64,000 bases of DNA from Amoebidium appalachense. Lineage: Eukaryota > Ichthyosporea. The DNA lies in contig CAVNZM010000003.1 in assembly GCA_963693365.1 (NCBI GenBank), forward strand, positions 13,454,001 through 13,518,000, read 5' to 3'. The translations under genes and the position numbers were made by a program. Of the stretch, positions 13,561-22,845 are shown one piece after another. Each line of letters opens with the position of its first letter. Position 1 is the stretch's first letter. Under the pieces are notes generated by a model, which searched no databases, was not told the DNA's origin, and saw only the letters and a program-made list of their open reading frames with translations.

Positions 13561-14245
13561 TCTATGAAAACTACTCCGGGACGTGTGTTGCCTCTAGGGG
13601 GACATCCCCTTGGACGAAAGTGAACCTGCAATGGTTGTAAACCACGGCAAGCCCCCAGTCATCAATTTATTGATCCGTGAGGTCCATGTGCCCAAAAAAC
13701 GGGGGAAGTCTTCGCCCCGTGAAAAAACAGCACGTATGTGTGGATCAATGGGGGTTGTGTGTGGGTGTAGGTGGGTGGGTGAAAAGGAATATATAGCTGT
13801 AAGGCTGTGGATGCTAAACACAGAAGATGTGTTTGTAGCTTGCTGATCTGCTTAAAACTGTCGTGCTTATATACCTAAGCCTACCGATCTGAGCCAATCA
13901 AAAATCGATCTAGTGATATGTGAAATCTGATCCGAGCCAATCATAACTCGGTCTAGTGATCTGTGGTATCTGATGTTTTGACTGGCTAATAGGTGCCCGT
14001 GTGCGGGCAGCCAACCGCTAACTGCTAAAACACGAAATGAAGCCTACATGGTTATGTTGGTATCGAACACCCATCCTACGTGTTTACCCAGAAAAATATT
14101 TATGTCAATAATTTCCACAAATAAAACCTCTATGAAAACTACTCCGGGACGTGTGTTGCCTCTAGGGGGACATCCCCTTGGACGAAAGTGAACCTGCAAT
14201 GGTTGTAAACCACGGCACGAGAGCAGTATGCTTGCTCCAAAGGTT

Positions 14246-15279
14246 TCACTTAAGAATAGAGGCGAATACACGTGTGGTGGTGGCAGCAATGGAGGCCGGA
14301 CGAAGTCGGGTATAGATCAGGAAGCAGTCGGAGGACCACCGGCCGAGTTGTTTGATCCGGGAGTCGTCGACCCCGGCCTCAGCCAGTGCTGTGGCCCCCC
14401 CGATGCGGAGGCTGTGTCCGGCAAACCGGGAGGGTGGGAGGCCTGCCCGGGAGAGGAGGGCACGGAAATCGGCAGAGAAAGCACTCTTGGTGTAGGGGAT
14501 GCCACCGAGACTGAAGAGGGGGTCGTCGGGTTGACCGGACGTTGTATCCAGGAACTGCCGGAGGAGATGGGCTGGGGAGAAGTGGGTGAGGGGCAGGGAA
14601 GCTAGGGTGTGACGTTGACACCTCGGGCCTGTACATCCGTCTTAGAGGTTGGCAGGTGGAGGGTGGCATGGGACAAAGTACCGGTGGGGGTGTAGCTGAA
14701 GGTCACGTCCTTCCGTTTAACGTGACGGGACGGGTCGAAAGAAGTCAGGGTCTTGGAGGTAAATTCCCCTGAACGGAGGAGACCACAGAAACCGACGATG
14801 AGGGCCGTCCATAGCCGGAGATTGGCCGAGGAGGCCTTGGTGGGGCACTGGCCATGGAGTAGGCGGAGGTGGGAGGGGAGGAGGGGTTCCCTGGTGGATG
14901 AGCGGGGTCGGATGTTGTGAGAAAGCTGCCATCGGCCTACCCCCCGTAGGAACCAGGCCAGAGACTTGTCGTGGGGGTAGGGAGCAGGGAGGCCCATGTC
15001 GAGGTGGAGCCTGGTGATGGCCGAATTGTAGCCGGTTAAGGAAGAGGCCTGTACCCCTCGTTGGGCACACCAGGCGAGAAAAAGTTGCACGGTGTGTGGG
15101 GAGGCCGGGAGGGAGGACCCGGAGGAGGATTGCAGCCGAGATGCCACACAGAAATCGATGAACACTTTTTGCACCCAGGAGTAAAAGGCCCGAGAGTCGA
15201 GGTTGAGACTCAGGGCCTGGCATTCCTGCAGGGTAGTGGTGGCTCGAAGCAGCTCGGCCGGAGCAAAGTGGGGGGCCAA
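14246..15279 (-). pseudogene. Tyrosine recombinase, Ngaro copy 2 (frameshifted)
   Basis: Nearly identical to the copy 1 recombinase over the N-terminal and first catalytic regions (GLLRSGEF). Near 14602 a two-base insertion (AGGGTGTGACG against AGGGTGACG in copy 1) creates an early stop, so the HxxR and Tyr boxes lie out of frame downstream. Unlike copy 1, the GGIPYT region keeps the base missing there. The two copies are therefore broken at different places, which argues for separate decay rather than copying of one broken parent. Confidence 0.8.
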
Positions 15280-15336
15280 TCTGCCAGTGTTGCTCCGGAA
15301 CGGGAGATCTGGGGGGGGGGGGGGGGGGGGGGGGGG

Positions 15337-17019
15337 TTAGCCCAAGGGAAGGGATAGGAACTCGTGGACCCAGGAGGGGAAGGGGCAGGGCTCCGGTTGC
15401 AGGGAAGGTCGGAGTCGTCGGGCCCGGGGAAGTTGGTTACGAGAAATGGCATCGGCCAGATGGTTGAGGGGTCCTGGTAGGTAGGATGCCTGTAACGTAA
15501 ATTGGTATTGCATTTCCATGCGGGTGATGAACCGAATAAGTTTGGCCATCACGGGGTGGGGGGAAGACCGGGAGTGCAGGTCAGACACAGCACCCGTGTT
15601 GTCGCATAAAATACGGACATGGTGGGTGGACCAGGAGGGGGCCCAGAGGGCCACGGCGGCTGCGATGGCCAGGAGTTCGATGACGGAAGAACCGAGTTTA
15701 CCCTCATGAGCATAGAGGGCTTGGGTGGAGGGGGACCAGGGCATGAAGAACCATTGGTCGAGCCAGTGGCCACCTAGACCCACCGATCCGGCAGCATCAG
15801 TGGCCAGGGTGGTGTATGTGGGGGGTGTGATGAGGTGCACCCCATTCCATGATGTGAGGAACTGGTGCCATTCGGCTATGTCGGCCCGGGCGGCAGCAGT
15901 CAGTCGTATGTGGTGGTGGCCGGCAAGGTGTGGGTGGGTCCGGAGAAGGGCCCATAGGCGCTGGGAGAAGGCCCTCCCGGGGGGAACCAGCTGGGCACAC
16001 CAGGTGAGTTTGCCGAGGAGGGACTGGAGGTCCCGAATGGTGATGGTGGGCTTTGGGTGGGAAGTGAGGTCGAGTAGGTCCGAGAGCTTGGAAGCCGGGA
16101 TTCGTGCCTCCATGGCGATGGAGTCGAATTCGATACCGATGAAGACGACACGGGTAGCCGGGCCCTGCATCTTGTCTTCGGAGATGGCAATGTGCAGCTC
16201 TCGGCAGAGTTGCAGGAAGGTGGATAGGTGACGTTGGCACTGCTCTTGTGTGGGGGCGACTATAATCCAGTCGTCTACGTAGTGGCGGATGAGGGTAATA
16301 CCGTGCTGGTGTGCCAGCCACTGTAGGGTGGCCGCGATCCGTTCCCAGATGGCTGGGCTAGATTTCAGGCCGAAGGGCAGTCTGGTTTCAACGTAAAAAT
16401 GCCCTTGCCATTTGAATGCCATTAAGTGGTGGTCTTCCGGTCGGATGGGCATGTGCCGGAAGGCAGCCTGCACATCTGCAACGGCCATGTAGCAGCCGGG
16501 GCCTGCGTCGAGAATGAGTTGGGTGACATCCCGGGCGCGAATGTACTGAAGTTCGTCGGGGTAGGTGATGCTGTCATTGACACTGCTACCCCGGGGCCAG
16601 GAGAGGTGGTGGATTCGACGGTACTTGGGGGGGTTCCCTTTCTTGGTAACGGCGCCGATGGGGGAGGAACGGTGGACGGGAAATTCGTCAAAGAATTGGG
16701 CCGGGGAGAGGGGGCCGCGCAGGTGGCCGAGGGCGACTTCTTTGGCAATATCCACCGTGATAGCGGCAGCTGCCTCCGGGGTGGTGGGTAGGTTGGGGCC
16801 CACCCGAGAGTTGGAGGGGCCGCGATAGCCGATGTCGACGCCGAATTCGACATCGTGGAGAAGTTGTGCGGCGAATGGTTGGTCCGGGTAGGAGGCCAGC
16901 AGTTCCCGGAGGCGGGAGGTGTCAATGTGGTGCTGGGGCAGCGGGCGGGCCACCGGGTCTGAGCCTCGGGGGAAGGGGTGGTTAGCAAGGGTGGTGTGCC
17001 CTTGGGGAGATCCCGGCAG

Positions 17020-17074
<55 letters not shown>

Positions 17075-17169
17075 CAGGGCCCCGGGGGGTTAGAGTAGGG
17101 CAGCTGGGCCCAAGTGAGGGTTGGCAGGGAGGGCAGCGGGGCCCTGTGCAGGGGAATGTGCCCGAGCAC
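15337..17169 (-). CDS. Reverse transcriptase-RNase H, Ngaro copy 2
   Basis: A 610-codon open frame and the best-preserved RT of the family in the window. An N-terminal leader (MLGHIPLHRAPL) is followed by a polyproline run encoded by a 51-base poly-C tract (17021-17071). Next is a conserved region with FFDEFPVHRSSPIGAVTKKG, then RT with YVDD, then RNase H with ATDAAGSVGLGGHW, VIELLAIAAA, CDNTGAV and NHLADAISR. The stop codon TAA lies inside a CTAAC, immediately followed by a 26-base poly-C tract and CAG. Predicted to act in a cytoplasmic or nuclear retrotransposition complex with gag and the recombinase. It differs from copy 1 at few residues. Confidence 0.92.
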
Positions 17170-17468
17170 GCGGGGGTTTGGGCGGACACAGCGGTAGAAG
17201 AAGGGGGGGGGGGGAGGGAGTGCTAGGTGAGTGTAAGGGGGGGGGGAGGCTCGTGGGATTGGGGGGGGAGTAAAATTATGTGCAGTGGCCAGAATAAACG
17301 TCTTTGTGTAGGGACATTTATTCGTGACGCGCGCGGGCGCCGTAGTTGGCCTGCGAAATTTTGTACTCAGCCCTATTGGCCCGTTCTCCCGAGCTCCGTT
17401 TCCCTGTACTCGTGTGTCCTAGCTCCTAACCCCTATGTTCTAGCTGTGTGTGTGGGTGTGCGCGTAGA

Positions 17469-18641
17469 CTAGGCATTGTGCTTGCAGTCTTTGCGGGGGT
17501 GTGTGCCAGAGCAGAGCGGGCACACGTGGGAGAAGGGGCAGGGCTGCTTAGCGCAGGACCGACCGTTAATGTGGAAATTCCTGCAGTGCGTCGCGGGTAG
17601 ATCCACGGGTCGGGCCGGTTTTGCCGGGCCGGGTTGCGGGCCAGGGCGGTTCGGGGTGTGACCCCCGCCGGGCTTGTGGGGCGGCTTAAAGCCGTCAAGA
17701 CCACAGCCGGGCTTGGGGTACATGGGGCAGGCCGCGCTGGGGTGGTCGGGGAAGCCACAGTGCTGACATGCGTCCGGGATGAGCAGAGTGGGTGGCAGGA
17801 GGAGATCCTGGTGGAGCTGGGCGAGCAGGTTGGGGCACTCGATCGGAGCCCGACCCTGCTGGTGGGCAACGGTGCGGGCGTATACGTCATAGTTGTGGAT
17901 CTGGGCCCACGGGTATCGGGTGCTGAGGCGAGTGATGTGCTGAGTCCAAAGTACGTCTTTGTCCGTGGGAAGGCCGAGGTGGTGCTTGGCGGCCATGTAA
18001 TGGGTCCAAGCTTGGATCCAAATGACGAGTGAACGCAGGGGAACGGGTTTGTCTTGGCGAAAAGTCTCGATGCTGCCGTCGTCGGCCATGCGCAGATGCT
18101 GACCTTTCTTGGATGGGGCCAGGAGGGCGGCGGGGGTGAACTTATACAGATCGACGAAACGATTGGCGCGCAAATCTGCCAGCACATCCGCGGGGGGAAG
18201 CGGGAGTGTGCCCGGCTGAATGTCGCCAGTGTTCTCACCTGTGATGATGGGGGGCGCGGGCAGGGCAGGTAGGTCTAGGTCAGGGCCGAGATGCAGCCCC
18301 GGGGAAACCTCCCCGGGTGTGGAGGGCGCGGCGGGGGGCGCGGGAGGGTCACGGTTGGTGAGAGCAGCCAGGACGCCAGCCATCTGGGTGCTGATGGCGG
18401 TGAGGGCGGCCAGGACGGCGTCTTGAGAAGTCATCTGCGGGGACGGCGGGGCCTGAGGGGGGACTTCAGGAGCGGAGGGGAGAGTAGCCGGCGGGTCCGG
18501 GTCCGTGGTGGTATGGGCCGCTGGAGGCGCGTCAGTGTCCGCGGGAGCGTTGGTCAGCCTGTGGCGGAGGTCGCTGCGGGTCAGGCGCTTAGGTGCCGCG
18601 GCAGGGGCGGCGGCTGAGGCCTGGCGCTTTTTCGGCGGCAT
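17469..18641 (-). CDS. Gag-like protein, Ngaro copy 2
   Basis: A 391-codon open frame from MPPKKRQ, as in copy 1, with a Ser/Pro/Ala-rich linker, central domain and the three C-terminal Cys-His segments (one reads CQHCGFPDHPSAACP). One extra Ile after PAPPI distinguishes it from copy 1. It lies directly downstream of the truncated A1 promoter (TATA at 18771-18777). Confidence 0.78.
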   Translation of the reverse strand: MPPKKRQASAAAPAAAPKRLTRSDLRHRLTNAPADTDAPPAAHTTTDPDPPATLPSAPEVPPQAPPSPQMTSQDAVLAALTAISTQMAGVLAALTNRDPPAPPAAPSTPGEVSPGLHLGPDLDLPALPAPPIITGENTGDIQPGTLPLPPADVLADLRANRFVDLYKFTPAALLAPSKKGQHLRMADDGSIETFRQDKPVPLRSLVIWIQAWTHYMAAKHHLGLPTDKDVLWTQHITRLSTRYPWAQIHNYDVYARTVAHQQGRAPIECPNLLAQLHQDLLLPPTLLIPDACQHCGFPDHPSAACPMYPKPGCGLDGFKPPHKPGGGHTPNRPGPQPGPAKPARPVDLPATHCRNFHINGRSCAKQPCPFSHVCPLCSGTHPRKDCKHNA

Positions 18642-18861
18642 GCTGACCGGCGTAGGGAAAGATAGGGAGAATGAAAAGGAAATTGAAAAGGAATATATAG
18701 CTGTAAGGCTGTGGATGCTAAACACAGAAGATGTGTTTGTAGCTTGCTGATCTGCTAAAAACTGTCGTGCTTATATACCTAAGCCTACCGATCTGAGCCA
18801 ATCAAAAATCGATCTAGTGATATGTGAAATCTGATCCGAGCCAATCATAACTCGGTCTAGC

Positions 18862-19126
18862 CGTCCTTGTTCTCCACCTTGGGGAGCTTCTTGATGTTGG
18901 CATAGTCGATCCGAACCAGCCAATCAGAGGAGAGTTGGGAGGACACATCCAATTGTCGTTGGATAATGCACCGGATTTCACGAACCACGGTTTCATTGTC
19001 CCGTTTCCAAAGGATGGCGTTCTTCTTGACAGCATAAACGCCACCAGCGGACAGCCGGAATCCAGCTTGCTGAACTTGGGAGGTGTGTCGGCCCGGAACA
19101 AAATAAGCTTCGTGAATCCCAAGTCA
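18862..19126 (-). pseudogene. Unidentified virus-like reading-frame remnant
   Basis: On the minus strand one frame stays open from just below a TGA at about 19126 to the Ngaro junction at 18860, with no start codon. It contains motifs such as AILWKRDNETVVREI and VRIDYANIKKLPKVENKD, whose mixed polar composition looks protein-like. No family is recognised. It lies head-to-head with the kinase gene, so it may be the 5' part of a neighbouring viral gene truncated by Ngaro copy 2. Confidence 0.35.
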
Positions 19127-19146
19127 CGTCCATAGGACCCTCACGT

Positions 19147-20325
19147 ATGCACATGGCACCCACCCCAAATCCCCACTGGCACCCCTCGCCCGCACCGCCA
19201 GCGCCCGCCGTGGTCGAAGCACTGGTGGGGCGGGCCCTGGCCGCCGCCTGCGACGCCCATGCGGTGCAAATCCGCGAGTGCCACCTCACCCACAGCCGCA
19301 CGTCCCTGGCCGCCGCCCGCACCGCCCGGCGCGCCATCCGCGACGCCGCCAGGCCCTGCGTGGCCCCCGTCCCCGACCAGTTTGCCGACCTCATGGCCAG
19401 CGGCGCCGTCGCCCACTGCCACGTCCCGGTCGACCTCATGGCCACCGAGCGCATCGGCGAGGGCTCCTTCAAGGTGGCCTACCTGGCCAGCCTGCCGGGG
19501 TCCGGGTGCGACGCCCGATTCGTGGCCAAGGTCAACAAGCGCGAGTGCGAGGACGCCATCCGCGAGACCATCCTGGCCCTCCGCCTGTGGAACAGCGTCG
19601 AGGTGCCCCGGCACGCCGTGCGGCCCATCCACTGCATGCTGTGCACGTGCGGGGAGAGTCCCCGGTGCGTCGTGTACGAGGAGCACTGCGCGGGTGGCGA
19701 CCTGGCCGCCTACGCGCGCGCCGGCGGAAGGGTAGGGCCCGCGCTGCTCGCCCACATCCTGGGCGCCTACCTGATGTGCACCAGGGCGCTGGCCCGCCCC
19801 CACAAGGACCTGTTCCCCCGCAACGTGTTCCTGGACGCCGCCCCCGCCCCGCACGAGCCGGCCCGCACGGAGGTGCCCCTGGTCCCCGACCCCACCGACC
19901 CTGCCTCCACCGTCAGCCTGTGGGTGGACATGGAGGGCATCATCGTCCGCATCGGCGACTGGGGAGTCGCTGCCCGCCAGGACCAGGGCTCCACGGCCGC
20001 CCCCGCCATTGGCCCGCCCCCGCCCAAAGGCATGCAGGCCATAAGGGACGCCTTTGCCGCCGACAAGAAAGACGCCAAAAAGAACGAGCGCGCCTGCCTC
20101 ATGAACTCCACCCCGCCGTACGTGCGCGATCCCCTTTACCTGCTCAACGACCTGCTCACCAGGGGGTGCTTGGACGCCCCCGCGGCCACGCTCGCCGCCG
20201 CCGGCGTGGACTACTGCCTGGCCGCCTGGGCCCGCGGTGAGGGCCTGCACGTGTCGTTTGTCGACCGGCTGCTCATGCACATGTTCATGGATCCCCGGCC
20301 CGGCATGGCCATGGTCGCCGGCTAA
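19147..20325 (+). CDS. Divergent serine/threonine protein kinase, virus-like
   Basis: A 392-codon ORF with a protein kinase fold by motif. The glycine loop GEGSFKVAYL is near residues 104-113. The ATP-binding Lys is residue 128 (FVAKVN) and its partner Glu is about residue 140. The catalytic loop HKDLFPRNVF is at 219-228, with Asp221 and Asn226. The metal-binding motif is DWG at 271-273 instead of DFG. TPPYVRDP later occupies the APE-motif region. All catalytic residues are present, so it may be active. The first 90 residues are Ala/Pro/Arg-rich and unassigned. There are no introns, GC is very high, and it converges on a PP2C-like gene only 8 bp away, all of which suits a compact DNA virus rather than the host. 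The ATG at 19147 is the first in frame. A long ORF on the opposite strand is a shadow. Confidence 0.78.
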   Translation: MHMAPTPNPHWHPSPAPPAPAVVEALVGRALAAACDAHAVQIRECHLTHSRTSLAAARTARRAIRDAARPCVAPVPDQFADLMASGAVAHCHVPVDLMATERIGEGSFKVAYLASLPGSGCDARFVAKVNKRECEDAIRETILALRLWNSVEVPRHAVRPIHCMLCTCGESPRCVVYEEHCAGGDLAAYARAGGRVGPALLAHILGAYLMCTRALARPHKDLFPRNVFLDAAPAPHEPARTEVPLVPDPTDPASTVSLWVDMEGIIVRIGDWGVAARQDQGSTAAPAIGPPPPKGMQAIRDAFAADKKDAKKNERACLMNSTPPYVRDPLYLLNDLLTRGCLDAPAATLAAAGVDYCLAAWARGEGLHVSFVDRLLMHMFMDPRPGMAMVAG

Positions 20326-20333
20326 CATACGCT

Positions 20334-20924
20334 TCAACGCCACCGCGGTCCCCTCCGAGTCCTCGAACCGCCACGCATGCGCCGCAGCAGCGCCACCGTG
20401 GTGTTGTCCATCCACTGGTGGCCCATGTCCTGCCCGTGCCGCACCGCCTCGCGCTCCGTGGCGGCCACCGCGTCCACCATGGCCCGGAACCCCCGGTACA
20501 GGCTGCGGGACGCCTCGCGCAGCAGCCCCGCCCGGCCCTCGGCCCCAATCACGTTCCACACGCCGTCCGAGCCCAGCACCACCGACTCGATGTGCTCGGC
20601 CGGCACTACGCGCACCGCGCAACCTCGTGTCATGGGCTCCACGTCGTACACGTCCTCGCACTGCCCCCCGCGCTGGCACTGCCGCGCGCAATGGCTCAGG
20701 AAGTGCGTCATGTTGACCCGCCGCCGCCAGTACCGCGTCCGTCCCTTGACGTGGAAGTCGACCCCATCGGCCGAAAGCCGCCCCAGCTGCTCCGGGGTCA
20801 GGAGGTCCGCGTTGTGGTTGGTGGTCAGCCCCCCGCGCCTTGAGTATTTAAGGGGCACTGTGGCCCCACTCCCGTGTCCCGCGACCCCCTCCCATTCGAA
20901 GTCACGACGCAGACATGCCTGCAT
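20334..20924 (-). CDS. PP2C-like protein phosphatase, C-terminal half
   Basis: About 196 codons from the ATG at 20924. The C-terminal half matches metal-dependent PP2C phosphatases: a GGLTTNHNADLLTPEQ region in the place of LTxDH, the metal-binding Asp in VVLGSDGVWNVIG, and the last metal Asp in WMDNTTVALL. The N-terminal half with the DGHGG motif is absent, and an in-frame stop lies at 20931, so the protein lacks part of the active site. The start overlaps head-to-head with the start of the next plus-strand gene and contains that gene's TATA box. The 5' part may therefore have been replaced or lost. It is convergent with the kinase gene, making a kinase-phosphatase pair. Family call good; activity doubtful. 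Confidence 0.68.
   Translation of the reverse strand: MQACLRRDFEWEGVAGHGSGATVPLKYSRRGGLTTNHNADLLTPEQLGRLSADGVDFHVKGRTRYWRRRVNMTHFLSHCARQCQRGGQCEDVYDVEPMTRGCAVRVVPAEHIESVVLGSDGVWNVIGAEGRAGLLREASRSLYRGFRAMVDAVAATEREAVRHGQDMGHQWMDNTTVALLRRMRGGSRTRRGPRWR
20845..20851 (+). promoter_or_regulatory. TATA box of the gene at 20915
   Basis: TATTTAA lies in GAGTATTTAAGGGG, 64 bases upstream of the ATG at 20915, in otherwise GC-rich DNA. Confidence 0.55.
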
Positions 20925-21226
20925 CACTATTTACCGACGCCGTTCCCAAGAGGGCCGTGGCAATGGTCGGGGACGTAGAATACCTGGAGGACGAGCTCCC
21001 CCCACCACAACGCGACTTCAGCGTAGCACGACCCCGCTCCTCCAACCCGCGCCTCGCATGGATGCAGGGCGGCGAGCCCCTACCCTCCAACGGCCGCGGG
21101 GCCCCCGGCGCCGGGCCCGACGCAGAGATGGACCCTGAGGATTTCAAACTGCCTCTCACTTTTCCTCCTTCTCACTGGTCACGCTTCACTTTCCCCGTGC
21201 AGGTGGGAGATGGTGCACTCGGGTGA
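20915..21226 (+). CDS. Small virus-like protein, 3' truncated
   Basis: ORF of about 103 codons beginning MPASLFTDAVPKRAV. The reading is acidic and proline-rich (EYLEDELPPPQRD, PDAEMDPEDF). It follows a good TATA box at 20845. GC-rich composition persists to about 21140 and then changes abruptly to T/C-rich DNA with an AG near 21202 and low-complexity sequence, so the authentic C-terminus is probably lost and the last 25 codons may not be original. No domain is recognised. By neighbourhood it belongs to the same virus-like island as the kinase and phosphatase. Confidence 0.5.
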   Translation: MPASLFTDAVPKRAVAMVGDVEYLEDELPPPQRDFSVARPRSSNPRLAWMQGGEPLPSNGRGAPGAGPDAEMDPEDFKLPLTFPPSHWSRFTFPVQVGDGALG

Positions 21227-21229
21227 GTC

Positions 21230-21384
21230 TTCTAGCAAGCAGCAGCAGCGCACATGGCTGACCGCAAGATTGTTCGGTGCTGGTACATGACTGCCAACCT
21301 CGACATTCCGACATAACCAATTCCACGACACTGGTACCCCCCCCCCCCCCCCCCCCCACCAAAAAAAAAAAAGAAAAGAAAAGA

Positions 21385-21418
<34 letters not shown>

Positions 21419-21591
21419 ACACAGCTTCCCAAAGGCTTGCCTTAAGTTCTATCATAAACTAATTTGCTGTTTGCTGATCTCTCTTCCCACTCACTTGGTT
21501 ACTTTGGTGTGTGTGGGTGGTAGTGTGCATCAGTGTGTGTGTGTATATATATGTATAAACATTGTGTATATATGTCGTTGATCACCATCCC

Positions 21592-21622
<31 letters not shown>

Positions 21623-22262
21623 AACGCCTGTTCTCCCACCTCTCCATTCCCCCCCATCTCTCTGTATGTGCGCACATGTAGGTGTGGGCCCGGGTGTGTA
21701 TGCACAATAATGTATTTTGGTTCTCAATGTATCCCTTAGTAGTCGTTATACTTGTAAAGGGTTACGTCGAGGCTTCCAGCAACCATATCCTATACAAATT
21801 GCACGAGGGGAGGGCATGACATGTACTAACCCTCCCCCCCCCCCCCCCCCCCCCACGCGGGAGCAGCTCGAGGACATGCGTGTTGACGGAGTGCCATGTG
21901 ATTGACCTACCACCCAGTAACGACCCTGAGGACGTCAGCAGCCACAGCCACAGCGAGGAACAAGAATCAGTGCCACAAGAGAGTCTGCGGGGAATAAGGC
22001 GACGAGCAAAGATTGGATTACTAGTAGTTGTCATTGTATTATGGTTAGAAATCAAGCAAATAAGCAATTATTCTTGTAGAAGTTATAAATGCGCATGTTG
22101 ATACGATAGAAAATGTAGAAGTTTGGAAGTTGGATAATAGCGTTTGTATCACATGCTCCTGGGGAGCATGACTAATTAAAAAAAAACCTTAAGTGTGCAG
22201 CCGTCATTGAACATGTGTCACCATCCCAACGGGGGGGGGGGGGGGGGGGGGGGAAGGGGGGG

Positions 22263-22293
<31 letters not shown>

Positions 22294-22479
22294 GGGGAAC
22301 CGGGGGGGGGGGGGGGGGGGGGGGGGGTGGGGAACCGGGGGGAGGGGGGGGGGAGGTGAATAGATAGAGAGATATCCATATGGACATCATTTCTATATTC
22401 AGATACCTATATAGGTATATATAGAAGTGGTATACAATCAATATCATTTCTAATATAGAATACATATTCAGCTAATAAA
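21230..22479. repeat. Low-complexity spacer
   Basis: The spacer contains composite C-run/A-run blocks (21339-21374 and 21591-21624), a short (CA)n, poly-C at 21834-21854 and large poly-G blocks at 22232-22350. The moderately unique stretch 21855-22100 has a 73-codon open frame (from 21880) with no recognisable domain. No supported gene. Confidence 0.8.
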
Positions 22480-22654
22480 GGTTTTATTTGTGGAAATTAT
22501 TGACATAAATATTTTTCTGGGTAAACACGTAGGATGGGTGTCCGATATCAACAGGCTTTGTTTCATGTTTTAGCAGTTCGCGTTCGGCTGCCCGCATACG
22601 GGCACCTATTAGCCGATCAAAACATCAGATTCCACAGATCACTAGACCGAGTCT

Positions 22655-22730
22655 GATTGGCTCAGGATAAGATTTCACATAACACTAGATCGGTTTTGAT
22701 TGGCTCAGTTCGGTAGCCGTAGGTATATAA
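22655..22730 (+). promoter_or_regulatory. Double CCAAT plus TATA promoter, Ngaro copy 3
   Basis: GATTGGCTC at 22655-22663 and 22698-22706, with TATATAA at 22724-22730 about 115 bp before the gag ATG. Confidence 0.65.
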
Positions 22731-22845
22731 GCACGACAGTTTTTAGCAGATCAGCAGGCAACAACACATCTTCTGTGTTTAGCACCTACAGCTTTACAGC
22801 TATATTTTCTTTTCACTCTCCCTATCTTTCCGTACGCCGGTCAGC

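Larger units (their letters stand above)
13561..18860 (-). mobile_element. Ngaro/PAT-type YR retrotransposon, copy 2
   Basis: Same family and orientation as copy 1: B2 13561-13648, A2 to 14128, B1 14129-14215, recombinase, RT-RNase H, gag and A1. A1 is cut at 18860, where the virus-like island begins, so the 5' end of the element is missing about 165 bp. RT and gag are open; the recombinase is frameshifted. Confidence 0.85.

Noticed and set aside
19141-20691. 516-codon minus-strand ORF across the kinase
   Set aside because: GC-rich antisense shadow: Gly/Arg/Ala-rich with no motif, while the plus strand carries full kinase motifs.
22172-22465. Proline-rich ORF read from poly-G blocks
   Set aside because: Homopolymer translation; no promoter, domain or second copy.
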